A DNA stretch of 64,000 nt from Paenibacillus faecis (lineage in GTDB: Bacteria; Bacillota; Bacilli; Paenibacillales; Paenibacillaceae): positions 1,178,001 through 1,242,000 of the forward strand of contig NZ_VSDO01000002.1 in assembly GCF_008084145.1 (NCBI RefSeq), given 5' to 3'. The notes below the pieces were generated by a model, which saw only the letters and a program-made list of their open reading frames with translations, ran no database searches and was not told the DNA's origin. A program made the translations under genes and the position numbers. Below, one piece after another: positions 28,592 through 37,068 of this stretch. Within the stretch, counting starts at the first letter, position 1, and every line of letters begins with the position of its first letter.

Positions 28592-28605
28592 GCGCGGATC
28601 GAATG

Positions 28606-28644
28606 CAGAAAATAGCGGATCCCTTCGCTATTTTCTGTTTTTTT
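28606..28644 (+). terminator. Intra-operon terminator between binding protein and permease
   Basis: Stem CAGAAAATAGCGGA / TTCGCTATTTTCTG with a 3-4 base loop and T7. It should lower permease/ATPase expression relative to the binding protein, as in many importer operons. Confidence 0.85.
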
Positions 28645-28682
28645 GTGAAGGATTGAGGTAAAATAGGAGGAATGATTGGAAC

Positions 28683-29345
28683 ATGGAGTTTTTCACAATA
28701 TTTTGGGAGTACCGCAGCTATTTCTTTACCGGGTTGCAATATACCCTGCTGCTAGCGGCTCTCGGCGTTCTGTTCGGATTTATATTAGGCCTTATCATCA
28801 CGCTTTTGCGGATGGCCCCTTGGGGGATTCTCCGGTTTATCGGGCATGCCTGGGTTGAGTTTTTGCGCGGCACACCGATGCTTGTCCAACTTTTTATTAT
28901 CCATTACGGCTTTGCCAACGCGTTCGACTTGAATTTTTCTCCGATCCAGTCGGGAGCGATTACGCTGTCCATCAACAGTTCCGCTTATCTGGCCGAGATT
29001 TTCCGGGCCGGGATCCAGGGCGTGGACCGGGGACAGGGGGAGGCGGCGCGTTCTTTGGGGATGACCCGGGGGATGTCGATGCGCTTCATCATCATCCCGC
29101 AGGCGATCAAATCGGTACTTCCCGCGATTGGGAACGAGTTCGTCACCATCATCAAGGAGTCCTCGATCGTATCGTTTATCGGGATTACGGAGCTGATGTT
29201 CCAATCCGGCGCCGTTGTGGGAATTACCTATAACGGAATGACGCCGTATCTGATCGTCGCGGTGATGTACTTTATTTTGACATTTACACTTTCCCGCATT
29301 CTTGGGTTGTTCGAAAGGAAGTTGAAAGCCAGTGATCACCGTTAA
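28683..29345 (+). CDS. Polar amino-acid ABC transporter permease
   Basis: The 220-residue membrane protein has about five hydrophobic segments and the EAA loop typical of the HisMQ/GlnP family: [15 protein letters not shown] near residues 115-129, which contacts the ATPase. The [15 protein letters not shown] segment is also diagnostic. A single permease suggests a homodimeric channel. AGGAGGAATG precedes the start. Its last 14 bases overlap the ATPase gene, so the two are coupled. Confidence 0.93.
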   Translation: MEFFTIFWEYRSYFFTGLQYTLLLAALGVLFGFILGLIITLLRMAPWGILRFIGHAWVEFLRGTPMLVQLFIIHYGFANAFDLNFSPIQSGAITLSINSSAYLAEIFRAGIQGVDRGQGEAARSLGMTRGMSMRFIIIPQAIKSVLPAIGNEFVTIIKESSIVSFIGITELMFQSGAVVGITYNGMTPYLIVAVMYFILTFTLSRILGLFERKLKASDHR

Positions 29346-30054
29346 AAATTTGCATAAAAAATTCGGTCAGCTTCATATTTTGAAGGGCATTGATCTTGAA
29401 ATTTCCCAGGGAGAGGTCGTCGTCGTCATCGGGCCGAGCGGCTCCGGCAAAAGTACGTTTCTCCGCTGTTTGAACCGGCTGGAGGAGCCGACCGAAGGCG
29501 AAATCACGTTTGAAGGCAAATCCATTACCGCCAGGGGGCACAACATTAACCAAACCCGTGAAAAGATGGGCATGGTGTTTCAGCAGTTCAATCTCTTCCC
29601 GCATAAGTCGGTCATCGACAATATTACATTGGCTCCGATCCGGGTGAAGAAGATGGAGAAAGCCCGCGCGGTATCGCTGGCGGTGGAGCTGCTGCGGACG
29701 GTCGGACTGGAGGACAAACTCAATGCGTACCCTTCCCAACTATCCGGCGGACAGAAACAGCGCATAGCTATTGCCCGGGCCCTGGCTATGGAACCGCACG
29801 TCATGCTGTTCGACGAACCTACCTCCGCGCTCGATCCGGAAATGGTCGGGGAAGTGCTGGACGTCATGAAGAAGCTCGCCGACAAGGGCATGACCATGGT
29901 TATCGTCACGCACGAAATGGGCTTCGCCCGCGAAGTGGGCGACCGGATCATCTTCATGGACCAGGGACAGATCGTGGAACAAGGCACTCCGCAGGAAGTG
30001 TTCGGCGCGCCGAAGCATCAGCGCACCCAGGATTTCTTGAGCAAAGTGTTGTAA
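29332..30054 (+). CDS. Polar amino-acid ABC transporter ATP-binding protein
   Basis: The 240-residue ATPase has Walker [10 protein letters not shown] (residues 34-42), Q-loop MVFQQFNLF, signature [15 protein letters not shown], Walker [12 protein letters not shown] and H-loop THEMGFA. This is the GlnQ/ArtP type that energises polar amino-acid import. The GTG start overlaps the permease end by 14 bases. A terminator follows within 30 bases, closing the importer operon. Confidence 0.94.
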   Translation: MITVKNLHKKFGQLHILKGIDLEISQGEVVVVIGPSGSGKSTFLRCLNRLEEPTEGEITFEGKSITARGHNINQTREKMGMVFQQFNLFPHKSVIDNITLAPIRVKKMEKARAVSLAVELLRTVGLEDKLNAYPSQLSGGQKQRIAIARALAMEPHVMLFDEPTSALDPEMVGEVLDVMKKLADKGMTMVIVTHEMGFAREVGDRIIFMDQGQIVEQGTPQEVFGAPKHQRTQDFLSKVL

Positions 30055-30079
30055 ATCTTGTACAATATAAAATCATGAG

Positions 30080-30114
30080 ACTGCCTTCCCGCACGAACGG
30101 AGGGCAGTTTTTTT
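30080..30114 (+). terminator. Terminator of the amino-acid importer operon
   Basis: Stem ACTGCCTTC / GAGGGCAGT (one wobble) with an 11-base loop and T7. Confidence 0.8.
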
Positions 30115-30285
30115 ACTTTTTTGTCATGAATACATCCATGAAAAAACGGCGATATGGCGCGGATTATCACATCTTGGAAACAATTGCTTGGTCTTTTGGT
30201 TACAAAATTGTGATATATTGAATGGGCCAAAACCTGGCATGACAGGTTGACTATCGCCACAGGCGTGTTCAAGGAGGACTTCAAC

Positions 30286-30987
30286 ATGAATAAATATCTT
30301 AGACATAGGCTTCAATGGAAAAAAATCATCGGAACCGCCGCCATCGCAATCGGACTTGCCGGGACCCTGCAAGCCGCTCCGGGAATGGCGGAAGCGAGCG
30401 CCATACATAAGGCGAAGGAGGGGGACACCTTTTATCAGCTTGCCCAGGAATACGGGGTGGATCTGAACCAACTGGTGGCCGCCAATCCGTCGATTTCGGC
30501 TACAAACATTTATGAGGGCCTGGAGATCCTCATTCCTGGAAGTGAGGCTGAATCCCAGCAGACCGGAAGCTCCATGAGTGTAAAAGGGAACTTGGAACAA
30601 GCGCTTCCCACGCTTAAGATCGCTGAGAGCGATAAAGTGGTCGAGGCCTGGGGCAAATCCTTTAATTACTCCAGGACGCTGGACGTTAAAGCGAGCGCCT
30701 ATTCGGCTGCGGCTGAAGAGAACGGAAACTGGGGAGCGGTCGATTATTTCGGGAATCCGCTGCAGCTCGGGACGATCGCGGTCGATCCTAAGGTGATCCC
30801 GATGGGAACCAAAGTACTGGTGACGGGACACACTCATGCGAACCTGCCGAAAAAAGCCTTCGTGGCGACCGCCTCGGATCAAGGCGGAGCGATCAAGGGC
30901 AATCGCATCGATATTTTTATCCCCGGCAAACCTAGTGAAGTCGAATCGTTCGGATTTCAAGACGTTACTTTATATATTTTAAAATAG
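30286..30987 (+). CDS. LysM and 3D domain cell-wall protein, YocH-like
   Basis: The 233-residue protein has a signal peptide (cleavage after about residue 37, near GMAEASA), one LysM repeat (HKAKEGDTFYQLAQEY to EGLEILIPG, about 40-85) for peptidoglycan binding, and a C-terminal 3D domain (about 133-233). The three aspartates lie in VDPKVIP, TASDQGG and NRIDIFIPG. YocH-type proteins are secreted autolysin-like muralytic enzymes, controlled in Bacillus by WalR. I start at the ATG 8 bases after AAGGAGG. A long hairpin follows the stop. Confidence 0.9.
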   Translation: MNKYLRHRLQWKKIIGTAAIAIGLAGTLQAAPGMAEASAIHKAKEGDTFYQLAQEYGVDLNQLVAANPSISATNIYEGLEILIPGSEAESQQTGSSMSVKGNLEQALPTLKIAESDKVVEAWGKSFNYSRTLDVKASAYSAAAEENGNWGAVDYFGNPLQLGTIAVDPKVIPMGTKVLVTGHTHANLPKKAFVATASDQGGAIKGNRIDIFIPGKPSEVESFGFQDVTLYILK

Positions 30988-31042
30988 GCAAAAACGAAGA
31001 AACAGCGGAAGCCGATAAGGTCCGCTGTTTCTTCGTTTTTGC
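30988..31042. terminator. Bidirectional terminator, 3D protein / deacetylase
   Basis: A 22-bp perfect stem, from GCAAAAACGAAGAAACAGCG to its complement, with an 11-base loop. A-rich and T-rich flanks make it usable in both directions for two convergent genes. Confidence 0.9.
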
Positions 31043-31044
31043 GT

Positions 31045-31881
31045 TTATTTGTATTTCGGGAGATTGAGCAGTTCAGGGAGGGTGACGAACTGGTATCCCC
31101 GGTCTCTAAGGGTTTCAATGATTTCCGGCAGAGCCTCGATCGTACCGGTCAAATCGGATCCGGTTCCCCCGCCGGCGTGAAACAGTACGATGGATCCGGG
31201 GCCTGCGGCATTCAGAACATTGGCCTTGACTTTGGTGCGGTCAATGCCTTTCCAATCCAAAGAATCTACGTTCCAGTTGACGATCGTATACCCGTTTTTC
31301 TTGGCCCATTTCACCTGCCCCTCATTGATTTCGCCATAGGGCGGACGAAGGAGCTTGGGGCGGTAGCCGATGATGCCGCTCAGTGTTTTTTCGGTACGTA
31401 ATATTTCTTGTTGAAATTGTTTCACCGACCGGCTGCGGAACTGCGGATGAGTGAAGGAATGATTACCGAGAACGTGGCCTTCCCGATGGATTCGCTGGAC
31501 CAGATCAGGGTATTTCTTAACCCGGTGTCCCACGGCAAAGAAGGTCGATTTCACATCATAGCGGTGCAAAATGTCCAAAATCCGGGGCGTAAACCGGGGA
31601 TCGGGAACATCATCAAACGTCAAAGCGATTTTTTTGACGTTAGGTCCGCGAAATTTAAAGGTTTCCGAGTATTGGCGGCGCAGTTCCGCCAGGTTCTTCG
31701 GTTTGGCGGAGGTTTCAACGGATTCGGGAGCCTCCTGAACAGGCTCAGCCACGGCCGCCATTTGAAAGGTTTCTACCGCTGCTGCTTGCCTCGGAGCTCC
31801 GCAAGCAGCGGCGGGGGAGCCATGCAGCAATACGGCCGCAATTCCGCAAGCGACCCCCATCAGTTTGATAATTCTGAACAT
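31045..31881 (-). CDS. Polysaccharide deacetylase (NodB domain), secreted
   Basis: The 278-residue product has a signal peptide ending near AAACG, a variable linker, and a NodB domain. Motif 1 is ALTFDDVPD, with the catalytic base and metal Asp; motif 2 is NHSFTH, with the two metal His; motif 3 is RPPYGE. It should remove acetyl groups from peptidoglycan sugars or a related glycan. The start chosen has GGAGG upstream; a longer frame to 31938 lacks a ribosome site. It is divergent from the pyrK operon. Confidence 0.9.
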   Translation of the reverse strand: MFRIIKLMGVACGIAAVLLHGSPAAACGAPRQAAAVETFQMAAVAEPVQEAPESVETSAKPKNLAELRRQYSETFKFRGPNVKKIALTFDDVPDPRFTPRILDILHRYDVKSTFFAVGHRVKKYPDLVQRIHREGHVLGNHSFTHPQFRSRSVKQFQQEILRTEKTLSGIIGYRPKLLRPPYGEINEGQVKWAKKNGYTIVNWNVDSLDWKGIDRTKVKANVLNAAGPGSIVLFHAGGGTGSDLTGTIEALPEIIETLRDRGYQFVTLPELLNLPKYK

Positions 31882-31948
31882 AAAAAGGCCTCCTTCGTCA
31901 GAACATCGGTCAAGTTTGGTATGCCCTAAAATTCCCATCCGTATTCAG

Positions 31949-31964
31949 CGTGACAAATGTCACA
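31949..31964. promoter_or_regulatory. Fnr/CRP-like palindrome upstream of pyrK operon
   Basis: CGTGA, 6 bases, TCACA matches 9 of 10 positions of the TGTGA-N6-TCACA box. It lies in the divergent spacer, about 30 bp upstream of a -10-like TAAAAT (31992-31997) reading toward pyrK. The binding protein is inferred only. Confidence 0.4.
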
Positions 31965-32042
31965 GACTCTGACGCCTCAAAAAATGCATCTTAAAATGAA
32001 GCGCACGATAATTGAAAGACGCATTTGAAGGGGGAGAGAGCC

Positions 32043-32738
32043 TTGCCTGAAGTTTTGGCGAACGAACAGGTTGCCGCCGGAGTCTACCGCTTGACCGTAG
32101 GCGGCCGGTTTGAAGGAAAAATGGGGCAATTCTACATGCTGCGAGCCTGGGGGCGGTATCCGCTGCTGCCCAGGCCTCTTAGCATTTTTAACTTGACGGA
32201 GCAAAGTGTGGAGTTTCTGTACGCGGTTGTCGGAGAGGGGACACGGATTTTCTCCGCCCTGCGCCGAGGCGACTCGGTAGAGCTGGAAGGTCCGCTTGGC
32301 AACGGATTTCCCGATCCTGCGGGGAAAACGGCCATGGTCGGCGGAGGGATTGGAACGGCTCCATTTTACTACGCCCTGCAGCAGATAACGGATGCCGATC
32401 TGTATTTGGGTTTTAGCAGGGAGGCCTATCTTGTGGACGATTTTCGCGCCAAAACGACGGGGAATGTGGTTGTGGACGTCGGGGGAATCATCTTGGATCA
32501 AATCGATTTCGGCGAATATGACACGATTTACGTCTGCGGACCGCATAACATGCTGAAAGCCGCCCAGCTGCGTCAGCGGACATCGGGAACGGAAGCCGAC
32601 GTTTATGTATCCCTGGAGAACCGGATGGCCTGCGGGGTTGGCGCATGTCTGGTCTGCAGTGTGGAGTGCCGGGACAAACGAAAGAAAGCGTGTACGGACG
32701 GTCCGGTATTTCGTGCGGAGGAGGTGGTCTTCGCATGA
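32043..32738 (+). CDS. pyrK: Dihydroorotate dehydrogenase B, electron-transfer subunit
   Basis: The 231-residue protein has the ferredoxin-reductase layout: FAD-binding [12 protein letters not shown]-binding [13 protein letters not shown], and a C-terminal [2Fe-2S] cysteine cluster [13 protein letters not shown] with a further Cys at KKACTDG. It passes electrons from the PyrD FMN to NAD. The TTG start follows GGGGGAGAG. The gene is not with other pyrimidine genes here; it opens an operon with pyrD, an LpdD-like gene and molybdenum-cofactor genes, which is unusual. Its stop overlaps the pyrD start (ATGA). Confidence 0.9.
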   Translation: MPEVLANEQVAAGVYRLTVGGRFEGKMGQFYMLRAWGRYPLLPRPLSIFNLTEQSVEFLYAVVGEGTRIFSALRRGDSVELEGPLGNGFPDPAGKTAMVGGGIGTAPFYYALQQITDADLYLGFSREAYLVDDFRAKTTGNVVVDVGGIILDQIDFGEYDTIYVCGPHNMLKAAQLRQRTSGTEADVYVSLENRMACGVGACLVCSVECRDKRKKACTDGPVFRAEEVVFA

Positions 32739-33667
32739 TCGATACCACTTGCCGAATCGCCGGTCTTCCGTTTAAAAACCCGATCGTGATGGCTTCGGGA
32801 ACCTTCGGGTTCGGCAGCGAGTACGGCGCCTTCTATGAACTGAGCCGGTTGGGCGGAATTTCGGGAAAAGGGTTGACGCTTCAACCCAAACCGGGCAACA
32901 GCGGGCTGCGCGTCTATGAGACGCCGTCCGGCATACTGAACAGCGTAGGCTTGGAAAATCCGGGGATCCCCGCGTTTTTGAGAGACGAATGTCCTCGATG
33001 GGAAAAGCTGGATCTCGTGCGCATCGTCAATTTGGGCGGGAACACGATCCAGGACTATGTGGAGGGGGCCAGGCTGCTTCAGGAAGCGGCCTGGGAGCGC
33101 GCACAGGAGCAGCGAACGGCTTTTGATATGATTGAGCTCAACATCTCTTGTCCCAATGTGAAGGCCGGGGGAATGGCTTATGGAATCCATACGGAAACCG
33201 CAAGGGAAGTCGTGAGGGAAATCCGGGCCGCCACGTCGTTGCCGCTGGTGGTCAAGCTGTCGCCGAACGCGGAGAATATCGTAGAGATGGCGGAAATGTG
33301 CGAGGAGGAAGGGGCGGACGGCGTTTCCCTCGTCAATACGTTCTCGGCGATGAAGATCGATATCCGGAAGCGCCGCAGTGTTTTTGAAAATTTGTATGCC
33401 GGGCTGTCCGGCCCGGCGATCAAGCCCATCGCGCTCCGCATGGTCCATCAGGTCAGCCGGGCCGTGAGCATTCCGATAATGGGAATGGGCGGCATCAGCA
33501 GCGCGGAAGATATTTTGGAATTCATAATGGCCGGGGCGGAGACGATTCAGGTGGGGACCCATAATTTCGTGAACCCGCGCGCCGGAGTCGAGCTGATCGA
33601 GGACCTGGAACGGTTGATGCGAGAAGAAGGTATCTCTTCTTTGGACGAAATCCGCGGAATCCTATAA
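32735..33667 (+). CDS. pyrD: Dihydroorotate dehydrogenase B, catalytic subunit
   Basis: The 310-residue class 1B enzyme shows [15 protein letters not shown], the FMN/substrate loop NSVGLENPG, and the catalytic cysteine in ELNISCPNV (class 1 enzymes use Cys, class 2 Ser). Further segments are VKLSPNA and [14 protein letters not shown]. It oxidises dihydroorotate to orotate. It begins at the ATG overlapping the pyrK stop. Whether it is the main pyrimidine enzyme or a second copy cannot be decided from this window. Confidence 0.92.
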   Translation: MIDTTCRIAGLPFKNPIVMASGTFGFGSEYGAFYELSRLGGISGKGLTLQPKPGNSGLRVYETPSGILNSVGLENPGIPAFLRDECPRWEKLDLVRIVNLGGNTIQDYVEGARLLQEAAWERAQEQRTAFDMIELNISCPNVKAGGMAYGIHTETAREVVREIRAATSLPLVVKLSPNAENIVEMAEMCEEEGADGVSLVNTFSAMKIDIRKRRSVFENLYAGLSGPAIKPIALRMVHQVSRAVSIPIMGMGGISSAEDILEFIMAGAETIQVGTHNFVNPRAGVELIEDLERLMREEGISSLDEIRGIL

Positions 33668-33704
33668 AATAGAGCCAGGTATGTTGATGAAGGGAGCTTC
33701 GCGG

Positions 33705-34070
33705 ATGAATTACAATTTTGCGGATATTCGGTTGGAGAGCGTGCCGATGGGACGAGACCTCCTGATCATGATCACTGGAGGGGAGGCCCATATCGGCGCG
33801 GCTTCCACCGCCTATCCGGCCGCCGGAGGGGCCGAGGTACAGACTTCGGCCGTCCCGGGCCACAAAGAGCACGTCCTGACGGAAAGCCTTGCCAAGCGCG
33901 CTGCGGCCGAGTTATCGCGTACGGTAACCCTTGTGATGGGCATTCATTATGACGGGCTGACCCGCGAGGAAATCGGACGAATCACTCAGCGAACGGAAGA
34001 ATTGATGGATGAGTTTATAAGTAGCGCGCGACACCATAAGGAAGGGGGCATTAATCCATGTCAGCATTAA
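33705..34070 (+). CDS. LpdD-like small protein (prenylated-flavin chaperone family)
   Basis: The 121-residue soluble protein shows DLLIMITGGEAHIGAAST near residues 20-38, PGHKEHVLTESLAKRAA and VTLVMGIHYDGLTREEI. These I recognise as the pattern of the LpdD-like domain, known from the small subunit of gallate decarboxylase and proposed as a prenylated-flavin chaperone. The match is from memory and unaligned. It lies between pyrD and moeA, overlaps moeA by 13 bases, and starts at the ATG 37 bases after pyrD. No UbiD or UbiX gene is in the window, so its flavoprotein partner is unknown; PyrD or a distant enzyme are candidates. Confidence 0.65.
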   Translation: MNYNFADIRLESVPMGRDLLIMITGGEAHIGAASTAYPAAGGAEVQTSAVPGHKEHVLTESLAKRAAAELSRTVTLVMGIHYDGLTREEIGRITQRTEELMDEFISSARHHKEGGINPCQH

Positions 34071-35329
34071 GCGAGAGAGAAGATAAGTTCCGGCGCCGGG
34101 CGATCTCGGTTCAAGAGGGGCAGGAGAAGGTTTTGGCTTTCGCCAAGACCGCGGAAACCGAGTGGGTGCCGCTGCCCGACGCGCAGGGCCGGGTACTCGC
34201 CGAAGATATTTCTGCTCCGCATCCTTATCCGCACTTTCGCAGGTCGGGAATGGACGGCTTTGCGATCCGCAGCGGGGATACGGTTGGCTGCACCTCGGAG
34301 AGGCCCGTGTATCTGGAAGTGGTCGATGAAATCCCTTGCGGAAGTCTCCCCTCCGTATCGCTCGTGCCCGGGACGGCGGCCCGGATTATGACCGGGGCCA
34401 AAGTGCCGGATGAGGCCGACGCCGTCGTCATGTTTGAAATGACGGAGTCCGGGGCCGACCAAGGGAAGGACTTTATCATGCTGAAACGGGAAATCGCGCC
34501 GGGTAGCAATGTCACCCCGGTGGGGCTGGAACTGGCGGCCGGGGATCTGATTCTTGCGCGGGGACGGCGCATTTCGGCGGGGGAGATTTCGGTGCTGGCC
34601 ACCTTCGGGGTGTACCGCGTCCCGGTGGCAAAGCGTCCGCGCGTAGCGATCTTCTCCACGGGCTCGGAGCTGCTCGGGATCGACGAACCGCTGCAGGACG
34701 GCCGAATCCGCAACAGCAATACGTATATGCTGGCGACCCAGGTCCGGGAAGCAGGCGGAGAGCCGCATATCCTGGAAGCGATCGCCGATGATTTGGCGAC
34801 GGCCCGGCTGAAAGTACAGGAGGCGTTCGCCTTATACGATCTTGTAATCACGACCGGCGGGGTTTCGGTCGGCGATTTTGACATTATGGCCGACTTGGTC
34901 CGGGGCGATGACGTTGAAATGCTGTTCAATAAGGTGATGATGCGTCCGGGAAGTGTGACGACCGCCGCAATTAAGGAAGGCAAGCATTTGTTCGCCTTGT
35001 CGGGCAACCCGGGGGCCTGTTTCGTCGGCTTCGAGTTGTTCGTTCGGCCCGTAATCGGCCGGATGCTCGGCACCGACCAGCCGTTTCTTCCCGAATGGGA
35101 GGCGGAATTGGGACGGGACTACACGAAGGTCAACAACTTTACCCGTTTTGTGCGGGGACGGCTCGAAGTTCGGGACGGGCGTCTGTTCGCTTATCCCGCT
35201 GCGCTGGATGAATCCAGCGTGATGATCACGATCAAAGACAGTGATTGCTTGATCGTCATTCCCCCGTCCAGCAGAGGCGTTCAGGCCGGAGAAACGGTTA
35301 GCGTGCTGCGTCTGCCGGGGGCGCGATGA
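34058..35329 (+). CDS. moeA: Molybdopterin molybdenumtransferase
   Basis: The 423-residue protein has the MoeA layout: the substrate segment FRRSGMDGFAIR, MTGAKVPDEADAV, the MPT-binding STGSELLGID and TTGGVSVGDFD motifs, and FALSGNPGACFVGFELFVRP. It inserts molybdate into adenylylated molybdopterin. It starts 12 bases before the end of the LpdD-like gene and its stop overlaps mobB by 4. The other cofactor genes (moaA, moaD, moaE, mobA) are not in the window. Confidence 0.94.
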   Translation: MSALSEREDKFRRRAISVQEGQEKVLAFAKTAETEWVPLPDAQGRVLAEDISAPHPYPHFRRSGMDGFAIRSGDTVGCTSERPVYLEVVDEIPCGSLPSVSLVPGTAARIMTGAKVPDEADAVVMFEMTESGADQGKDFIMLKREIAPGSNVTPVGLELAAGDLILARGRRISAGEISVLATFGVYRVPVAKRPRVAIFSTGSELLGIDEPLQDGRIRNSNTYMLATQVREAGGEPHILEAIADDLATARLKVQEAFALYDLVITTGGVSVGDFDIMADLVRGDDVEMLFNKVMMRPGSVTTAAIKEGKHLFALSGNPGACFVGFELFVRPVIGRMLGTDQPFLPEWEAELGRDYTKVNNFTRFVRGRLEVRDGRLFAYPAALDESSVMITIKDSDCLIVIPPSSRGVQAGETVSVLRLPGAR

Positions 35330-35877
35330 TCCCCGTCCTCCAGGTCGCCGGTTACAAAAACAGCGGAAAGACCACGCTGATCAGCCGGCTGCTGCCGCTG
35401 CTGCGGGAGAAGGGGATTCGCGCGGCGGTCATCAAACATGATGTTCACGGCTTTGAAGGCGATATGCCGGGCACCGACACCCATGCCTTTCGCACCTCCG
35501 GTGCGGAGGCAACCGCGATCACGTCCCCCTGGCGGACCGCCGTCGTCGAGGAGAGGGAGACTCCGCTGACCGCGTTGATCGAGCGGTTCCATCATTATGA
35601 TCTGATCGTAATCGAGGGTTTTAAACGAGAGCCGTACCCCAAGCTGCTGCTCGTTCGCGATATAGAGGAGGACCTCGGTCTGCTGGATTCGCTCACCCAA
35701 GTGATCGGCGTCGTTTTTCGTCCGGCCGAGAGTCGATCCGGCGGTCTTGCGGGGGAACCGGACAGCATCGTGATGACTCGCATTCGCCGGAAATACGATA
35801 TACCGGTGTTTCATGCGGAGAACGTAGAGGAGATAGTCCGGTTTATCGAAACCTACGAGGGAAATCCCGCGGAATAA
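35326..35877 (+). CDS. mobB: Molybdopterin-guanine dinucleotide biosynthesis adaptor
   Basis: The 183-residue P-loop protein starts IPVLQVAGYKNSGKTTLI, with Walker A GYKNSGKTT at residues 8-16, then the MobB-typical KHDVHGFE and IVIEGFKREPYPKLLL segments. It binds GTP and assists molybdenum-cofactor guanylylation. The ATG overlaps the moeA stop. Together with moeA it suggests that this organism has a molybdoenzyme, such as nitrate reductase or formate dehydrogenase, elsewhere. Confidence 0.9.
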   Translation: MIPVLQVAGYKNSGKTTLISRLLPLLREKGIRAAVIKHDVHGFEGDMPGTDTHAFRTSGAEATAITSPWRTAVVEERETPLTALIERFHHYDLIVIEGFKREPYPKLLLVRDIEEDLGLLDSLTQVIGVVFRPAESRSGGLAGEPDSIVMTRIRRKYDIPVFHAENVEEIVRFIETYEGNPAE

Positions 35878-35916
35878 CAAAAGGTGGGCCAAGAGCATTC
35901 TTGGACCACCTTTTGT
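35877..35916. terminator. Bidirectional terminator, mobB / xerS
   Basis: ACAAAAGGTGG and its complement flank CCAAGA/TCTTGG around a 4-base loop, with one mismatched pair. A- and T-rich ends allow function in both directions. Confidence 0.85.
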
Positions 35917-35933
35917 TGCATCGGCGCCGTTCT

Positions 35934-37028
35934 TCACAAACCGGTAGAGGCCTCGTTGCGGCGTTCGATCGCTTCGGACATCGTTTTGTCGGTCAGATGG
36001 GCGTAAACCTCGGTCGTCTCCGTTGAAGCATGCCCGAGCTGTTCTTTTGTTTTGTAAATGTCGTTCTGCAGATAATAGTCCGTGGCAAAAGAATGGCGCA
36101 GCTTGTGAACCGTCAAATAAGGCTTGCCGAATCGCTTGGCGTATTTGATGATCATCGCTTGTATCGCCCGCTTCGTCATCCGTTTGCCTTCTTTCTGCCC
36201 GTTCGGGATCGTGACGAAGAGGGCTTTTTCCCGTTTCGGCGTCTTGTACCGGGTTTGTCGGAGCGTCAGATAGTGAGTCAGATCGTCCTTGGACTGCTCG
36301 CGGAAATAGACGGGAGTTTTGAATGTTTCGTCGTTGTTCCCTTTACGGTATACGTAAAGCAGCTTGTTCGCAAGATCGAGATCGTCGAGGTTCAGGTTGA
36401 CCACCTCCGAAACCCGCAGTCCCGAATTAAGGATCAGACTGGCGATGCAAGCGTCGCGTTCCTTGTTCTGCTCGTAGCTGTGCAGCGCCTGCTTGTTGTT
36501 TTGAATGTCCGCTCCGTATCCTTCCGCGATATAGCCGATGAACTCCAGCAGCTCGTCTTCCTCCAGAATTTTCCCCTTTAACTTGGCGGCGGTGTCCTTG
36601 GGTTTGTGAATTCGTTTGATTTCCACCTTCGCCATGATATTTCGCTTCAGCAGGGGATAGAAGTTCTCATCCTCGGCGATTTGGCTCAAGTAATGGAACA
36701 GCGAACGGAGGGAAGACATCTTCCGGGAAACGGTGATCCTGGCGTTGGTCCCTTCGGTCCGGGTCGTCAGGTGAATCCGGTAGCCGACAATGCTCTCCAT
36801 CCTCAGGCGTTCCAGCTCCAACAGCGTAACTTCCGCGTTGCCGCCCGCTTCCGAAAGCCCCTCGGCCCGGAGCCAATTGAAGAACTGCTCGTAATCGCGA
36901 ACATATTCCAGAAGGGTAGAGGGGGAGAGGTCCGGCAGCTTGTAGTCGATAAATTGTTGAACGAACCAGGGCATGTGCACGACCCGTTCGTCGAGTTTTT
37001 TCCGGTCGATCGTTTTTTGAATCATCAT
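35934..37028 (-). CDS. xerS: Tyrosine recombinase, XerS-like
   Basis: The 364-residue protein has an N-terminal SAM-like core-binding domain (about 15-140) and a catalytic domain with Arg in SGLRVSEVVNL, Lys region KTPVYF, the HKLRHSFATD box, and the C-terminal GHASTETTEVYAHLTD with His and catalytic Tyr. The length and LKRNIMAKVEIKR region fit XerS, the single chromosome-dimer recombinase of streptococci that is also annotated in Paenibacillus. No dif-like site was recognised nearby. The ATG follows GGAGGTG. Confidence 0.82.
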   Translation of the reverse strand: MMIQKTIDRKKLDERVVHMPWFVQQFIDYKLPDLSPSTLLEYVRDYEQFFNWLRAEGLSEAGGNAEVTLLELERLRMESIVGYRIHLTTRTEGTNARITVSRKMSSLRSLFHYLSQIAEDENFYPLLKRNIMAKVEIKRIHKPKDTAAKLKGKILEEDELLEFIGYIAEGYGADIQNNKQALHSYEQNKERDACIASLILNSGLRVSEVVNLNLDDLDLANKLLYVYRKGNNDETFKTPVYFREQSKDDLTHYLTLRQTRYKTPKREKALFVTIPNGQKEGKRMTKRAIQAMIIKYAKRFGKPYLTVHKLRHSFATDYYLQNDIYKTKEQLGHASTETTEVYAHLTDKTMSEAIERRNEASTGL

Positions 37029-37068
37029 GTTACACCTCCATGAAACCGTTCATCCGTCCGGCAGCTCA

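Noticed and set aside
30199..30215. Possible WalR box upstream of the LysM-3D (YocH-like) gene
   Set aside because: One GTTACA is present, but the 11-bp partner matches only four of six positions, too weak to claim.
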